Source: Pseudomonas sp. J452
Lineage (GTDB): Bacteria > Pseudomonadota > Gammaproteobacteria > Pseudomonadales > Pseudomonadaceae
Direction: 5' to 3'
NCBI RefSeq assembly: GCF_024666525.1
Contig: NZ_CP088294.1
Span: 1,364,001 to 1,428,000 of the forward strand
Length of the DNA stretch: 64,000 nt
This document shows, piece after piece, positions 1 through 8,627 of the stretch (position 1 is its first letter; each line of letters begins with the position of its first letter). The position numbers were made by a program, and so were the translations under genes. The notes under the pieces are model-generated. The model did not search any database and was not told where the DNA came from. It saw only the letters and a list, made by a program, of their open reading frames with translations.

Positions 1-614
1 GAGCTGCCGAGCAGTACCACGCGCTGCGGGTCGATGTTGTAGCGCGTGTCCTGCTTCAGGTACTGCAGCGCACGCTGGGCGCCGCGCAACGACTTGATCA
101 GGCCCACCGTCTCGCCGCTCTTGCTGATCAGCGGATAGTTGATGCTGGCGAATGCGGCGCCTTTGGCCAGCAGGGCCTTGATCAGCTTCTGGTTGCTACT
201 GCTGTAGGCGTCTTCCTTGGCGCCGGAGGAGAAACCGCCGCCGTGAATGAAGATCGCCAGCGGCGTGCGCGTCTTGCTGTTGTAGGCGCTCTTGGGCAGG
301 AAGATGTCGAAGCGGTGACGGGTATCTGCACCGTAGGCAGCGTTCTTCACGAAGTAGGCGTTGTTGCCGTCCAGGGTGAAGGGTGGGGTGCTGGTTGGCA
401 GGGTGCTGCTCGACACGCTGGGCGCTTCGGCTGGTGGCGGGCTCTCTGCAGCGTCCCGGTTCAGGCGTTCCTCCAGCAGCTCGCGCAGGCGCTGGGAGGT
501 GTCGGATGCGGCAGAGGCTGAAGGTGTGGCGAGTGTGGCGCCGAGTAGAGTGAGCAGGGCGGCACAGGTGGCGCGGCGAAGGCGGTGCGCAGGGTGACGA
601 ACAGTGTGGGTCAT
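1..614 (-). CDS. Alpha/beta hydrolase (carboxylesterase type), C-terminal part cut by window edge
   Basis: The frame is open from an ATG at 614 to the window edge, so only the first ~204 residues are present. An N-terminal Ala/Leu-rich segment ending in SASA-A looks like a signal peptide, which suggests export to the periplasm. After a Pro/Ser-rich linker comes a core with the oxyanion-hole motif HGGGF (about residue 128) typical of the hormone-sensitive-lipase/carboxylesterase group. The frame runs into VVLLGSS at the edge, the strand before the nucleophile elbow GxSxG; the elbow and the Asp/His residues lie outside. The substrate cannot be inferred. Confidence 0.8.
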   Translation of the reverse strand, partial: MTHTVRHPAHRLRRATCAALLTLLGATLATPSASAASDTSQRLRELLEERLNRDAAESPPPAEAPSVSSSTLPTSTPPFTLDGNNAYFVKNAAYGADTRHRFDIFLPKSAYNSKTRTPLAIFIHGGGFSSGAKEDAYSSSNQKLIKALLAKGAAFASINYPLISKSGETVGLIKSLRGAQRALQYLKQDTRYNIDPQRVVLLGS

Positions 615-1069
615 GACGGTCTCGGTATTCTGAGAACCGCTCAATCGAGGTACATCTCTTCCACGAGTTGCGACTGCATCCAGGCTGATACTTCGAAGCG
701 GCTGGGCTTAAGGAATGTCCGGCGAACCCGGACGGGGCGCAGTGTGGGTGTATCAGGGAGTGAAGAAAAGGGCGCAGGCCGCATATTTTTAGCGTCAAAA
801 TTCAGTTATTTCGCAACTTTATAGTCCAGAAAGTGCCATTACTGGCGCATTGCCGGCAGAGCGCAGCGACTGCTGTTTCGACTTATGCCAAATGGTTATT
901 GGCGTTTTGGCGGCATAAATTTGACGAAATCGGAATTCCGCATCCGTTCTGCCTGCTTCTTGTACAGGCAGCTAACGGACAGGCGGTAGTCAATGCGCGG
1001 CCATACCCTGAGCGGCGGCATGCTCAACGGCTCGAGCTGCCGCCGATTGACCTCGCGCCGTGGCGGCGC
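615..1069. other. Intergenic region without a supported gene
   Basis: About 455 bases lie between the start of the hydrolase gene and the stop of the CorC-type gene. The stretch 775-925 is AT-richer than its surroundings and could hold the hydrolase promoter. I see no convincing coding frame, RNA gene or strong terminator; frames here lack ribosome sites and codon bias. Confidence 0.5.
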
Positions 1070-2410
1070 TCAGTCCAGTTTCAGCACCTTGGCCAGGACG
1101 ATCTTCGGGCCCTTCATCTTCTTGACGATGATGCGCAGGCCTTCGGTCTCCAGCACCTCTTCCTCTTCCGGCACCCGGTTGAGGCTCTCGTAGACCAGCC
1201 CAGCCAGGGTTTCCGCCTCGATATGGTCGAGGTCGATGCCGAGCAGGCGTTCGATCTTGAACAGCGGGGTGTCGCCGCGCACCAGCAGCTTGCCCGGCTG
1301 GTAGGCGAGGATGCCGCGTTCGGCCTTGTGGTGTTCGTCCTGGATATCGCCGACCAGGGCCTCCAGCACGTCTTCCATGGTCAGGAAGCCGATCACCTTG
1401 CCATCAGCCTCCTCGACCAGGGCGAAATGCGCGCCACCCTGGCGGAACTGTTCCAGCAGGCTGGACAGCGGCATGTGCTTGGTCACCCGCTCCAGCGGGT
1501 GCAGCAACTCGACGAGCTTGAACTTGGACGGCAGCATTTCCAGCAACGACAGCTGCAGCAGCAGGTCCTTGATATGCAGCAGGCCGATGAAGTGGCCGGC
1601 TTCCTCGTCGTACACCGGGAAGCGGCTGTACTTGTGGCGGCGGAACAGGCTGAACACTTCATCCAGCTGGGCGTCGCTGTTGAGGTAGACCAGGTCTTCA
1701 CGCGAGTTGGCCCAGTCGACCACTTCCAGTTCGCCCATTTCCACGGCCGAGGCCAGTACACGCATGTCCTGGTCGCTGGGGTCGCTGGCGCGGCTGGAGT
1801 GGAGGATCAGTTTGAGCTCGTCGCGGCTGTAGTGATGCTCGTGGTGTGGCCCCGGCTCGCCCTGGCCGGCAAAGCGCAGGATGGCGTTGGCGCTGGCGTT
1901 GAGCAGGAAGATCGCCGGGTACATGGCCCAGTAGAACAGGTACAGCGGCACGGCCGTCCACAGCGACAGCAGTTCCGGCTTGCGGATCGCCCAGGACTTC
2001 GGTGCCAGCTCGCCGACCACGATATGCAGGTAGGAAATGATGAAGAAGGCGAAGAAGAAGGCTATGCCGTGGACCAGCTTCTCCGACTCGATGCCGAGCA
2101 TGCCCAGCAGTGGCGTGAGCAGTTCGGCAAAGGCCGGCTCGCCGACCCAGCCGAGGCCCAGCGAGGCCAGGGTGATGCCCAGCTGGCAGGCCGACAGGTA
2201 GGCGTCGAGCTGGTTGTGCACAGTGCGCAGGATCTGCCCACGCCAGCCGTTCTGCTCGGCGATGGCCTCGACCTTGGTCGAGCGCAGCTTGACCATGGCG
2301 AACTCGGCGGCGACGAAGAAACCGTTGAGCAGAACGAGAAACAGGGCGAACAGGACAAGGCCAATATCGGCGAAGAGGGCGGAGCTGGAGAGACTAGAGG
2401 AAGGGTCCAT
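1070..2410 (-). CDS. CNNM/CorC family membrane protein with CBS pair (hemolysin-like)
   Basis: 446 residues. The N-terminal DUF21/CNNM transmembrane domain (about 10-190) contains the family motif LLNGFFVAAEFAMVK. It is followed by a CBS pair (about 205-335) and a C-terminal CorC_HlyC domain (about 350-440, with the acidic segment VPEEEEVLE). The family is linked to divalent cation (Mg2+/Co2+) efflux or homeostasis in the inner membrane; older annotations call it hemolysin. The length is normal. It lies downstream of phoBR on the same strand with an 81-base gap, so cotranscription is possible but not shown. Confidence 0.88.
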   Translation of the reverse strand: MDPSSSLSSSALFADIGLVLFALFLVLLNGFFVAAEFAMVKLRSTKVEAIAEQNGWRGQILRTVHNQLDAYLSACQLGITLASLGLGWVGEPAFAELLTPLLGMLGIESEKLVHGIAFFFAFFIISYLHIVVGELAPKSWAIRKPELLSLWTAVPLYLFYWAMYPAIFLLNASANAILRFAGQGEPGPHHEHHYSRDELKLILHSSRASDPSDQDMRVLASAVEMGELEVVDWANSREDLVYLNSDAQLDEVFSLFRRHKYSRFPVYDEEAGHFIGLLHIKDLLLQLSLLEMLPSKFKLVELLHPLERVTKHMPLSSLLEQFRQGGAHFALVEEADGKVIGFLTMEDVLEALVGDIQDEHHKAERGILAYQPGKLLVRGDTPLFKIERLLGIDLDHIEAETLAGLVYESLNRVPEEEEVLETEGLRIIVKKMKGPKIVLAKVLKLD

Positions 2411-2491
2411 GGGGGCTTTGGTTGGCGAATGACCGCTAAAGGGTGGCGGCTGGCGCCGACGATTGCAAGTCGGCGACCAGGCGCAGGGGTG

Positions 2492-3796
2492 TCAGCTGCG
2501 GCGAATGACCTGCTGCGCCGGGAAGTGACAGGTGAAGGTGCTGCCCTTGCCGGGCACGCTGGCGATGTCCAGGCGGGCGCGATGGCGCAGCAGTACGTGC
2601 TTGACGATGGCCAGGCCGATACCGGTGCCGCCGGTGTTGCTGGCCCGGCTGGAGTCGACCCGGTAGAAGCGCTCGGTCAGGCGTGGCAGGTGCTTGGCCT
2701 CGATGCCGGGGCCGTTGTCGCTCACGCTGAAGTGCCCGCCTTGTTCGTCGCCCCACCAGCGGATGCGGATCTCGCCTTCGGCCGGGGTGTACTTCACCGC
2801 GTTGAACACCAGGTTGGAGAAGGCGCTGCGCAGTTCCGTCTCGCTGCCCTTGAGCTTGAGATGGGCATCGGCTTCCAGGCTGATCCGGTGATGCTTGGCC
2901 GCAGAGAGCGCCTGGGCGTCGTTCTTGATGCTCAGTAGCAGCAGGTCGACGGCTATCGGCTGGTTGTCCGAGGGGTAGTCGGTGGCTTCCAGCTTGGCCA
3001 GCAGGAGCAGGTCATTCAGCAGGTTCTGCATGCGTGCGCCTTGCTGCTGCATCTGCTGCAGCGCGCGCAGCCAGCGCGGATTGACCTCCTCGACGTTGTC
3101 CAGCAGGGTCTCCAGGTAGCCGGCAATCACCGTCAGCGGGGTGCGCAGCTCGTGGGAGACGTTGGCGACGAAATCCTTGCGCATCTGTTCCAGCTGATAC
3201 AGACGGGTGACGTCGCGTACCAGCATCAGGTGCTCGCGGTTGCCGTACTGGGTGATCTGCAGCTGCAGGCGCAGGTGATCGTTGATCGGCGAGGGCAGCT
3301 CCAGGGCCTCCTGGTAATTGCCCTGCTCGAAGTATTCCTTGAAGCGCGGGTGGCGCAGCAGGTTGCTGATCGACTGGCCGCTGTCCTGCGGTGTCTTCAG
3401 GCCCAGCAGGGTTTCCGCGGCACGGTTCCACCACTCCAGGTTGCCGTCGCTGTCGAGCATGATCACCGCGTCGCGCAAGGCGGAGGTGGATTCCTGCACG
3501 CGGTCGATCACCGCCTGCAGGCGGCCGCGCACGCGCTGGTCGCGGCGTTGCAGGTGATAGATGTTGTCGAACACCTCGCCCCACAGGCCATAGCCTTCGG
3601 GTGGCGCCTCGTCCGGCTGGCGATGGCGCAGCCAGTGGTGCAGACGCAGCAGTTGCTTGACGTGCCAGGCCAGGTAGGCGCCGAGGCCGAGCACCAGGGC
3701 CCAGGCATACTCGCCGCTGATCAGCCCGAGCAGGGCACAGCAGGTCACTAGCAACAACAGGTGGCGCACTACGGCACCACGCCAGTTCTGGTTCAC
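2492..3796 (-). CDS. phoR: PhoR phosphate-regulon sensor histidine kinase
   Basis: 434 residues. Two hydrophobic segments near the N-terminus (about 10-45) anchor it in the inner membrane. A PAS-like region (about 95-200) precedes the HisKA box VSHELRTPLTV with phospho-acceptor His215, then a HATPase domain with N box NAVKYTP, DNGPGI and GTGIGLAIVKH. It senses phosphate status with the Pst system and phosphorylates PhoB. It follows phoB on the same strand with a 37-base gap, the usual phoBR operon order. Confidence 0.96.
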   Translation of the reverse strand: MNQNWRGAVVRHLLLLVTCCALLGLISGEYAWALVLGLGAYLAWHVKQLLRLHHWLRHRQPDEAPPEGYGLWGEVFDNIYHLQRRDQRVRGRLQAVIDRVQESTSALRDAVIMLDSDGNLEWWNRAAETLLGLKTPQDSGQSISNLLRHPRFKEYFEQGNYQEALELPSPINDHLRLQLQITQYGNREHLMLVRDVTRLYQLEQMRKDFVANVSHELRTPLTVIAGYLETLLDNVEEVNPRWLRALQQMQQQGARMQNLLNDLLLLAKLEATDYPSDNQPIAVDLLLLSIKNDAQALSAAKHHRISLEADAHLKLKGSETELRSAFSNLVFNAVKYTPAEGEIRIRWWGDEQGGHFSVSDNGPGIEAKHLPRLTERFYRVDSSRASNTGGTGIGLAIVKHVLLRHRARLDIASVPGKGSTFTCHFPAQQVIRRS

Positions 3797-3833
3797 CTAG
3801 CGCATCCTTTCATTTACTGCAGCAAAGCCGGTT

Positions 3834-4523
<690 letters not shown>

Positions 4524-4573
4524 GGGGTCCTGCCTCGGTTCATCTGTCTTGCGCCGCATTAGATAACGGAATT

Positions 4574-4591
4574 ATTGCAGCGATGTGACAG
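4574..4591 (-). promoter_or_regulatory. Candidate Pho box upstream of phoB
   Basis: Read on the minus strand the site is CTGTCAC-ATCG-CTGCAAT: two 7-base half sites separated by 4 bases, the spacing of the classical Pho box (CTGTCAT-N4-CTGTCAT). The first half matches 6 of 7; the second matches 4 of 7 (CTG and the A). It lies about 50 bases before the phoB start, in the right orientation. The call rests on motif and position only. Confidence 0.6.
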
Positions 4592-4605
4592 CCAGGAGTC
4601 CCAGG

Positions 4606-5499
4606 CTAGCGCAATGCGTAATCCAGCACGATGCCCAACAGGATAGCCAGTCCAGCCCAGTGGTTGTGCAGGAAGGCGGCGAAGCAGGCTTGCGGCGCGC
4701 GCTCGCGGGTGCTCCAGAACTCCCAGGCGAAGCAGGCGGCGGCGCCAAACAGGCCGAACAGGAACCAGATACCCAGGCTGAAGCGCGCCCCGGCCATGGC
4801 CAGGCACAGCAGGGCCAGACCCTGCAGGGTGAGGATGATCACCCGGTCGGCCTCGCCGAAGAGGATGGCGGTGGATTTGACGCCGATCTTCAGGTCGTCG
4901 TCGCGGTCGGTCATCGCGTAGTAGGTGTCGTAGGCCACCGTCCATAGCAGGTTGGCCAGGTACAGCAGCCAGGCATGGGCGGGTGGCAGCTCGCCGGTGA
5001 CCGCGCTGAACGCCATCGGCATGCCCCAGGAGAAGGCCGCGCCGAGCACCACCTGCGGGTAGAAGGTGTAGCGCTTCATGAACGGGTAGCAGGCGGCCAG
5101 GGCCAGGCCGCCGAACGACAGGAGGATGGTGGTCAGGTTGGTGAACAGCACCAGGATGAAGCTCAAGGCCACCAGCACGGCGAACAGGGTCAGCGCCTCG
5201 CGCACGCTGATCTTTCCGCTGGCCAGCGGGCGCGCCTGGGTGCGGGCGACGTGGCCGTCGAAGTGGCGGTCGGCATAGTCGTTGATCACGCAGCCGGCGG
5301 CGCGCATTAGCAGCACGCCGACCACGAAGATGAACAGCAGCTTGAAGTCCGGCATCCCTTTGCTCGCCACCCACAGGGCCCACAGGGTCGGCCACAGCAG
5401 CAGGTAGATGCCGATCGGCTTGTCCAGGCGCATCAGCTGGATGAAGTCCCAGGCGCGTGGGTGCAGGCGGTTCAGCGATTGCAGCAGGGTGGTGTACAT
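4606..5499 (-). CDS. ubiA: 4-hydroxybenzoate octaprenyltransferase UbiA
   Basis: 297 residues, a polytopic inner-membrane prenyltransferase that attaches the polyprenyl chain to 4-hydroxybenzoate in ubiquinone synthesis. Both Asp-rich motifs are visible: NDYADRHFD (about 73-81) and [12 protein letters not shown] (about 190-201), which bind Mg-prenyl diphosphate. Eight to nine hydrophobic helices fit the family. It is on the same strand as ubiC, which makes its substrate, with a 180-base gap containing a palindromic repeat. Confidence 0.97.
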   Translation of the reverse strand: MYTTLLQSLNRLHPRAWDFIQLMRLDKPIGIYLLLWPTLWALWVASKGMPDFKLLFIFVVGVLLMRAAGCVINDYADRHFDGHVARTQARPLASGKISVREALTLFAVLVALSFILVLFTNLTTILLSFGGLALAACYPFMKRYTFYPQVVLGAAFSWGMPMAFSAVTGELPPAHAWLLYLANLLWTVAYDTYYAMTDRDDDLKIGVKSTAILFGEADRVIILTLQGLALLCLAMAGARFSLGIWFLFGLFGAAACFAWEFWSTRERAPQACFAAFLHNHWAGLAILLGIVLDYALR

Positions 5500-5617
5500 C
5501 GACGGCTCTCCGGGCGAAGTGGGCCGATTATACGGGGCCGGGCGCTGCCGACTATCGGGCGCTACGTTGGCTGGATCACGCTTTGCCGCTCGGGGCCGGC
5601 GGCGTGCGCCCAGTAAG

Positions 5618-5675
5618 GTAGCTCGGACTTCAGTCCGGGAGGATTGGCGGTGCCCCGGACTGAAGTCCGGGCTAC
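5618..5675. repeat. REP-like inverted repeat between ubiA and ubiC
   Basis: Two arms built on CGGACTTCAGTCCGGG and its complement, each also internally palindromic, flanked by GTAGC and GCTAC. This resembles the GTAGCCCGGAT palindromes at 16747 and 60751 with the central bases changed. It ends 4 bases before the ubiC stop codon. Confidence 0.8.
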
Positions 5676-5679
5676 CGGC

Positions 5680-6267
5680 CTACTGGTCGGCGTGTTCCCA
5701 GAACGCCGGCAGGAACACTTCGGCGACCAGCACGCCGAGGCCGTCGCGCCAGAAGCACGAGCGGCGTCCCCACAGGCGTTCCTCGCGCACGCTTTCCGGT
5801 AGCCAGGCCTGCGGATAGCGACAGACCTGCAACTCGCCGCGGGCGAAGGCGCGGTCACTGAACAGCAGCTCGCCGAGGGAGCGGCTGCCCAGCTTGCCGA
5901 GATCGAAGCCCGAGCCTTCCAGGGCACTGCGCGCGGCCACGCTGCGGGCGAACACCCAGGGCTGTTCGGCGCCGCGCAGGAACACTTCGCGCACCCAGCC
6001 CTGGCTGCCGCTAGGCACCTGCAGGGCGGCGCATTCGTCGTTGCGCAGCACCTGCCAGCCCTGCTGCAGCGGCAGTACACTGAATTGCTGCTGGCTGAGC
6101 TGGCTGAGGCGCCGGGTCAGCGAGCCCTGGTCGAACAGCCAGTCGCGCTGCAGCGGCGCTGGCGCGGGGTGCAACTGGGCGTTATTGAGCCAGCGAGGCG
6201 GGTGGGCAAGCGAGGCTGGGGGCACGGCAACGGCTTCGGCAAGGACGGAAGGCCGCGAGCTTAGCAT
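5680..6267 (-). CDS. ubiC: Chorismate lyase UbiC
   Basis: 195 residues from the ATG at 6267 (MLSSRPSVL); an in-frame start at 6309 would give 209, and the choice is uncertain. The enzyme removes pyruvate from chorismate to give 4-hydroxybenzoate, the first step of ubiquinone synthesis, in the cytoplasm. The family pattern is visible: RDWLFDQGSLTRRL near the N-terminus, VREVFLRG with the conserved Arg, LGELLFSDRAFARG and a C-terminal VAEVFLPAFWEH with the conserved Glu. It is upstream of ubiA on the same strand. Confidence 0.92.
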   Translation of the reverse strand: MLSSRPSVLAEAVAVPPASLAHPPRWLNNAQLHPAPAPLQRDWLFDQGSLTRRLSQLSQQQFSVLPLQQGWQVLRNDECAALQVPSGSQGWVREVFLRGAEQPWVFARSVAARSALEGSGFDLGKLGSRSLGELLFSDRAFARGELQVCRYPQAWLPESVREERLWGRRSCFWRDGLGVLVAEVFLPAFWEHADQ

Positions 6268-6400
6268 GAGCCCGCCACGGCGTAGACCGTCGGTGGGGGC
6301 TTGCGCCACGGCGCGCGGGCCAGTACAAAGCCTGCTGTTTTTTTGATCAGGTGCTCTGCCCGCAGAGGCCGGCCCTGAAGCCGAGCGATGAGGTGTGTTA

Positions 6401-6568
6401 ATGAAGAAGTGGCAATGTGTGGTCTGTGGCCTGGTCTATGACGAGAGCCTGGGCTGGCCGGATGATGACATCGCCCCCGGTACGCGCTGGGAAGATGTGC
6501 CCGCCGACTGGTTGTGCCCGGACTGCGGCGTGGGCAAGGCCGACTTCGAGATGATCGAAATCGGCTGA
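6401..6568 (+). CDS. rubA: Rubredoxin
   Basis: 55 residues, the usual rubredoxin size. The two iron-binding knuckles CVVCG (6-10) and CPDCG (39-43) are intact, with the family sequence [17 protein letters not shown] between them. A GAGG element precedes the ATG at 6401. It is a small electron carrier, in Pseudomonas often serving alkane hydroxylases or rubredoxin-dependent reduction of O2 and peroxide. Only one copy is present here; P. aeruginosa has two in tandem. Confidence 0.95.
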   Translation: MKKWQCVVCGLVYDESLGWPDDDIAPGTRWEDVPADWLCPDCGVGKADFEMIEIG

Positions 6569-6591
6569 TCGATCGCGCTCATGCAGCGATG

Positions 6592-6622
6592 AAACGGCGG
6601 CCTTCGGGCCGCCGTTTGCGTT
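6592..6622 (+). terminator. Intrinsic terminator after rubA
   Basis: AAACGGCGGCC-TTCG-GGCCGCCGTTT forms an 11-bp stem with a UUCG-type loop, followed by a short T-rich tail. It lies 24 bases after the rubredoxin stop. Confidence 0.8.
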
Positions 6623-6888
6623 TGTGCAGAGCGCGCTGTGGCGGTACGCGCGTACCGGATCGACGGAACGAAACTGGGAATTTGTCGGCCTTTTGGCGTA
6701 AATGCCTGCCGTTCTGTCAAAAACGCCTTGCTATTGGTAGCCTAAAACGCAGGCCAGTACTGGCGCGGTGCCGGATGGCGTGCCATTCTCCCTCGGTCTG
6801 CCGCAGCGCAGAGCTGTTGCGGCGCCTTGGGCGCTGTTCCGGACGGACAGCACGGACACAAAAACAACAAACCGTCAAAGAGGCATCT

Positions 6889-7161
6889 ATGCGTAAACCC
6901 GAACTCGCCGCGGCTATCGCCGAAAAGGCTGACCTGACCAAAGACCAGGCCAATCGTGTACTCAACGCCGTTCTCGAAGAGATCACCGGCGCGCTGAACC
7001 GCAAGGACAGCGTGACTCTGGTTGGCTTCGGCACCTTCCTGCAGCGCCATCGTGGCGCGCGTACCGGGAAAAACCCGCAAACCGGCCAGCCGGTGAAAAT
7101 CAAGGCCAGCAACACCGTGGCTTTCAAGCCGGGCAAGTCGCTGAAAGACGCCGTCAACTAA
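6889..7161 (+). CDS. hupA: DNA-binding protein HU
   Basis: 90 residues, a typical HU monomer. It begins MRKPELAAAIAEKADL and holds the HU signature GFGTF-QRHRGARTGKNPQTG followed by IKASNTVAFKPGKSLKDAVN. The ATG at 6889 is preceded by AAAGAGG; a longer upstream frame reading into it has no family similarity. It bends and compacts DNA as a homodimer or heterodimer. The ~270-base leader suggests a strong separate promoter. Confidence 0.96.
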   Translation: MRKPELAAAIAEKADLTKDQANRVLNAVLEEITGALNRKDSVTLVGFGTFLQRHRGARTGKNPQTGQPVKIKASNTVAFKPGKSLKDAVN

Positions 7162-7172
7162 GCTCCCCCGCA

Positions 7173-7200
7173 GCCGGGGTCGCCAGGCCCCGGATTGCTT
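7173..7200 (+). terminator. Probable terminator after hupA
   Basis: GCCGGGG-TCGCCA-GGCCCCGG forms a GC-rich stem 12 bases after the HU stop. The downstream tail (ATTGCTTTG) is only weakly T-rich. Confidence 0.55.
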
Positions 7201-7284
7201 TGCCCCCTCCTGCAGTGCGGGATGTAGTCCGCCACGCAAATCGCTACAATGCGCCGCCGATTCCACCCCATTCGAGGCTGCGCC

Positions 7285-7680
7285 ATGAAATTCCGCTTTC
7301 TTCTCTGGATGCTGGGCCGTCTGATGGCCAAGGCCAGCCGCACCAATCCTGAATTCCAGCAGCAGCTGGCCGGCAAAGAGCTGGTGTTCCAGCTGCATAC
7401 CCTGGACGGCAAGGTTTCCCGTCAGTTCATCATCAAGAACCAGCGCGTCAGCAGCCGCGCCGGCAAGGCCGCTGAGCCGGCATTCGCCATCGGCTTCAAG
7501 GATGCCGCCTTCGGCTTCGCCACCATGCAGGCGAAGAACAAGCAGCTGGCCTTCATGCAGGGTATCCAGAACAAGGACATCCAGATTCAGGGCAATCCGG
7601 CACTGGTGATCTGGTTCCAGGGCCTGTTCAAGTACATCATGCCGAAGAAGAAAAAGACCGACGTCAAGAAAGCCGCCTGA
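7285..7680 (+). CDS. Conserved hypothetical protein, possible SCP2-like fold
   Basis: 131 residues from the ATG at 7285. It has a short hydrophobic N-terminus, a mixed alpha/beta body and a Lys-rich tail (MPKKKKTDVKKAA). The central part, with IGFKDAAFGFATMQ and a C-terminal IQGNPALVIWFQGLF helix, is reminiscent of SCP2/sterol-binding domains, but this is a fold impression only. It lies between hupA and another small unknown gene on the same strand, 41 bases before that gene. Confidence 0.7.
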   Translation: MKFRFLLWMLGRLMAKASRTNPEFQQQLAGKELVFQLHTLDGKVSRQFIIKNQRVSSRAGKAAEPAFAIGFKDAAFGFATMQAKNKQLAFMQGIQNKDIQIQGNPALVIWFQGLFKYIMPKKKKTDVKKAA

Positions 7681-7721
7681 GTCCGGGCGGTTCTCGACGA
7701 CTGATTACGGAAGTTGTGGCC

Positions 7722-8453
7722 ATGCGACTGCTGACCCTGTTTGTCCTCCTGTTGAGCCTGGGCCTGCCTGTGCAAGCCGCTCCGCTCGATCCGACCCTCA
7801 AGCGCGCGCTCGAGCTGGCCGGGGTGCAGCTGCTCTGCGAGCAGACCCCTGCACTGCTGCAGCGCGGTATGTCGGCGGCGCAGCAGAAGCAGCTGGGCAA
7901 GGCCTTTGCCGCCGAGCCGCTGTGCGCCGATCTGGCCAAGCGGGTGGCCGCCGAGCTGCCCAAGGCGCAGTTTAGCGAGGCCGTGGCGCTGCTCGACAGC
8001 CCGCTGGCCAAGCATTTCACCGAGGCTGAGCGGGCCGTGGGCGCCGATGGCGGCCTGCCGGCCTATCGCACGCAACTGGCGCAGCGCCCGCCGCGTGGCG
8101 AGCGTCTGCAGCTGGTGCAGCGCCTGGACAAGGCCGCCCACACCAGCGAGATGGCCACCCTGTTGCGCTATGAAGTGGGCAAGACCCAGGCCCTGCTGGC
8201 CCTGCGCGCCCGCGGCGAGAATCTCGATGAGAAGACCCTGAGCGAGCAGACCGCGGCGCAAATCGCGCCGATTCGTGCTTCCAGCACTAGCGGTGTAGAG
8301 GCGTTCATGCTCTACGCCTATCGCCAGTCGCCCAGCGTGCAGCTGGCCGAATATGCGGCGCTGTACGAGCAGCCGGCGGTGCGCGCGGTGCTGGAAGCCA
8401 GCGCTCGCCAACTGCCCAAGGTGTTTGCCGCACGGCGGGCACAGCTCAAGTAG
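7722..8453 (+). CDS. Exported hypothetical protein
   Basis: 243 residues from the ATG at 7722; a GTG at 7716 is too close to the GGAAG ribosome site. A clear signal peptide (MRLLTLFVLLLSLGLPVQA-A) predicts a periplasmic protein. The rest is Ala/Leu-rich and mostly helical, with several charged heptad-like stretches. No catalytic motif is recognised. It may be cotranscribed with the preceding small gene (41-base gap) and ends at a bidirectional terminator. Confidence 0.75.
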   Translation: MRLLTLFVLLLSLGLPVQAAPLDPTLKRALELAGVQLLCEQTPALLQRGMSAAQQKQLGKAFAAEPLCADLAKRVAAELPKAQFSEAVALLDSPLAKHFTEAERAVGADGGLPAYRTQLAQRPPRGERLQLVQRLDKAAHTSEMATLLRYEVGKTQALLALRARGENLDEKTLSEQTAAQIAPIRASSTSGVEAFMLYAYRQSPSVQLAEYAALYEQPAVRAVLEASARQLPKVFAARRAQLK

Positions 8454-8585
8454 GCTGGCAAATCCCGCTACGAAAAAGCGCTGTGCCGGTTATGTGTTGT
8501 TGGTGCGTTTGTGTTGGTGCGCCGTGCGGACCGCCCTTGGTGCTCTGCATAAGTGGCGATCTGGATCTAATGAGGACATAGCCAA

Positions 8586-8615
8586 CGAAAAAGGGGCCAT
8601 CAGGCCCCTTTTTCG
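8586..8615. terminator. Bidirectional intrinsic terminator
   Basis: CGAAAAAGGGGCC-ATCA-GGCCCCTTTTTCG is a perfect stem with A- and T-tracts on both sides. It sits between the convergent exported-protein gene and the HDOD gene and can serve both. Confidence 0.88.
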
Positions 8616-8627
8616 TGGTTGGGCAAC

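Noticed and set aside
833..2938. Long open frame (701 codons) on the plus strand
   Set aside because: It is the mirror of the CorC-type gene and phoR; composition is Gln/Val/Ala/His-rich shadow sequence and it has no ribosome site or domain.
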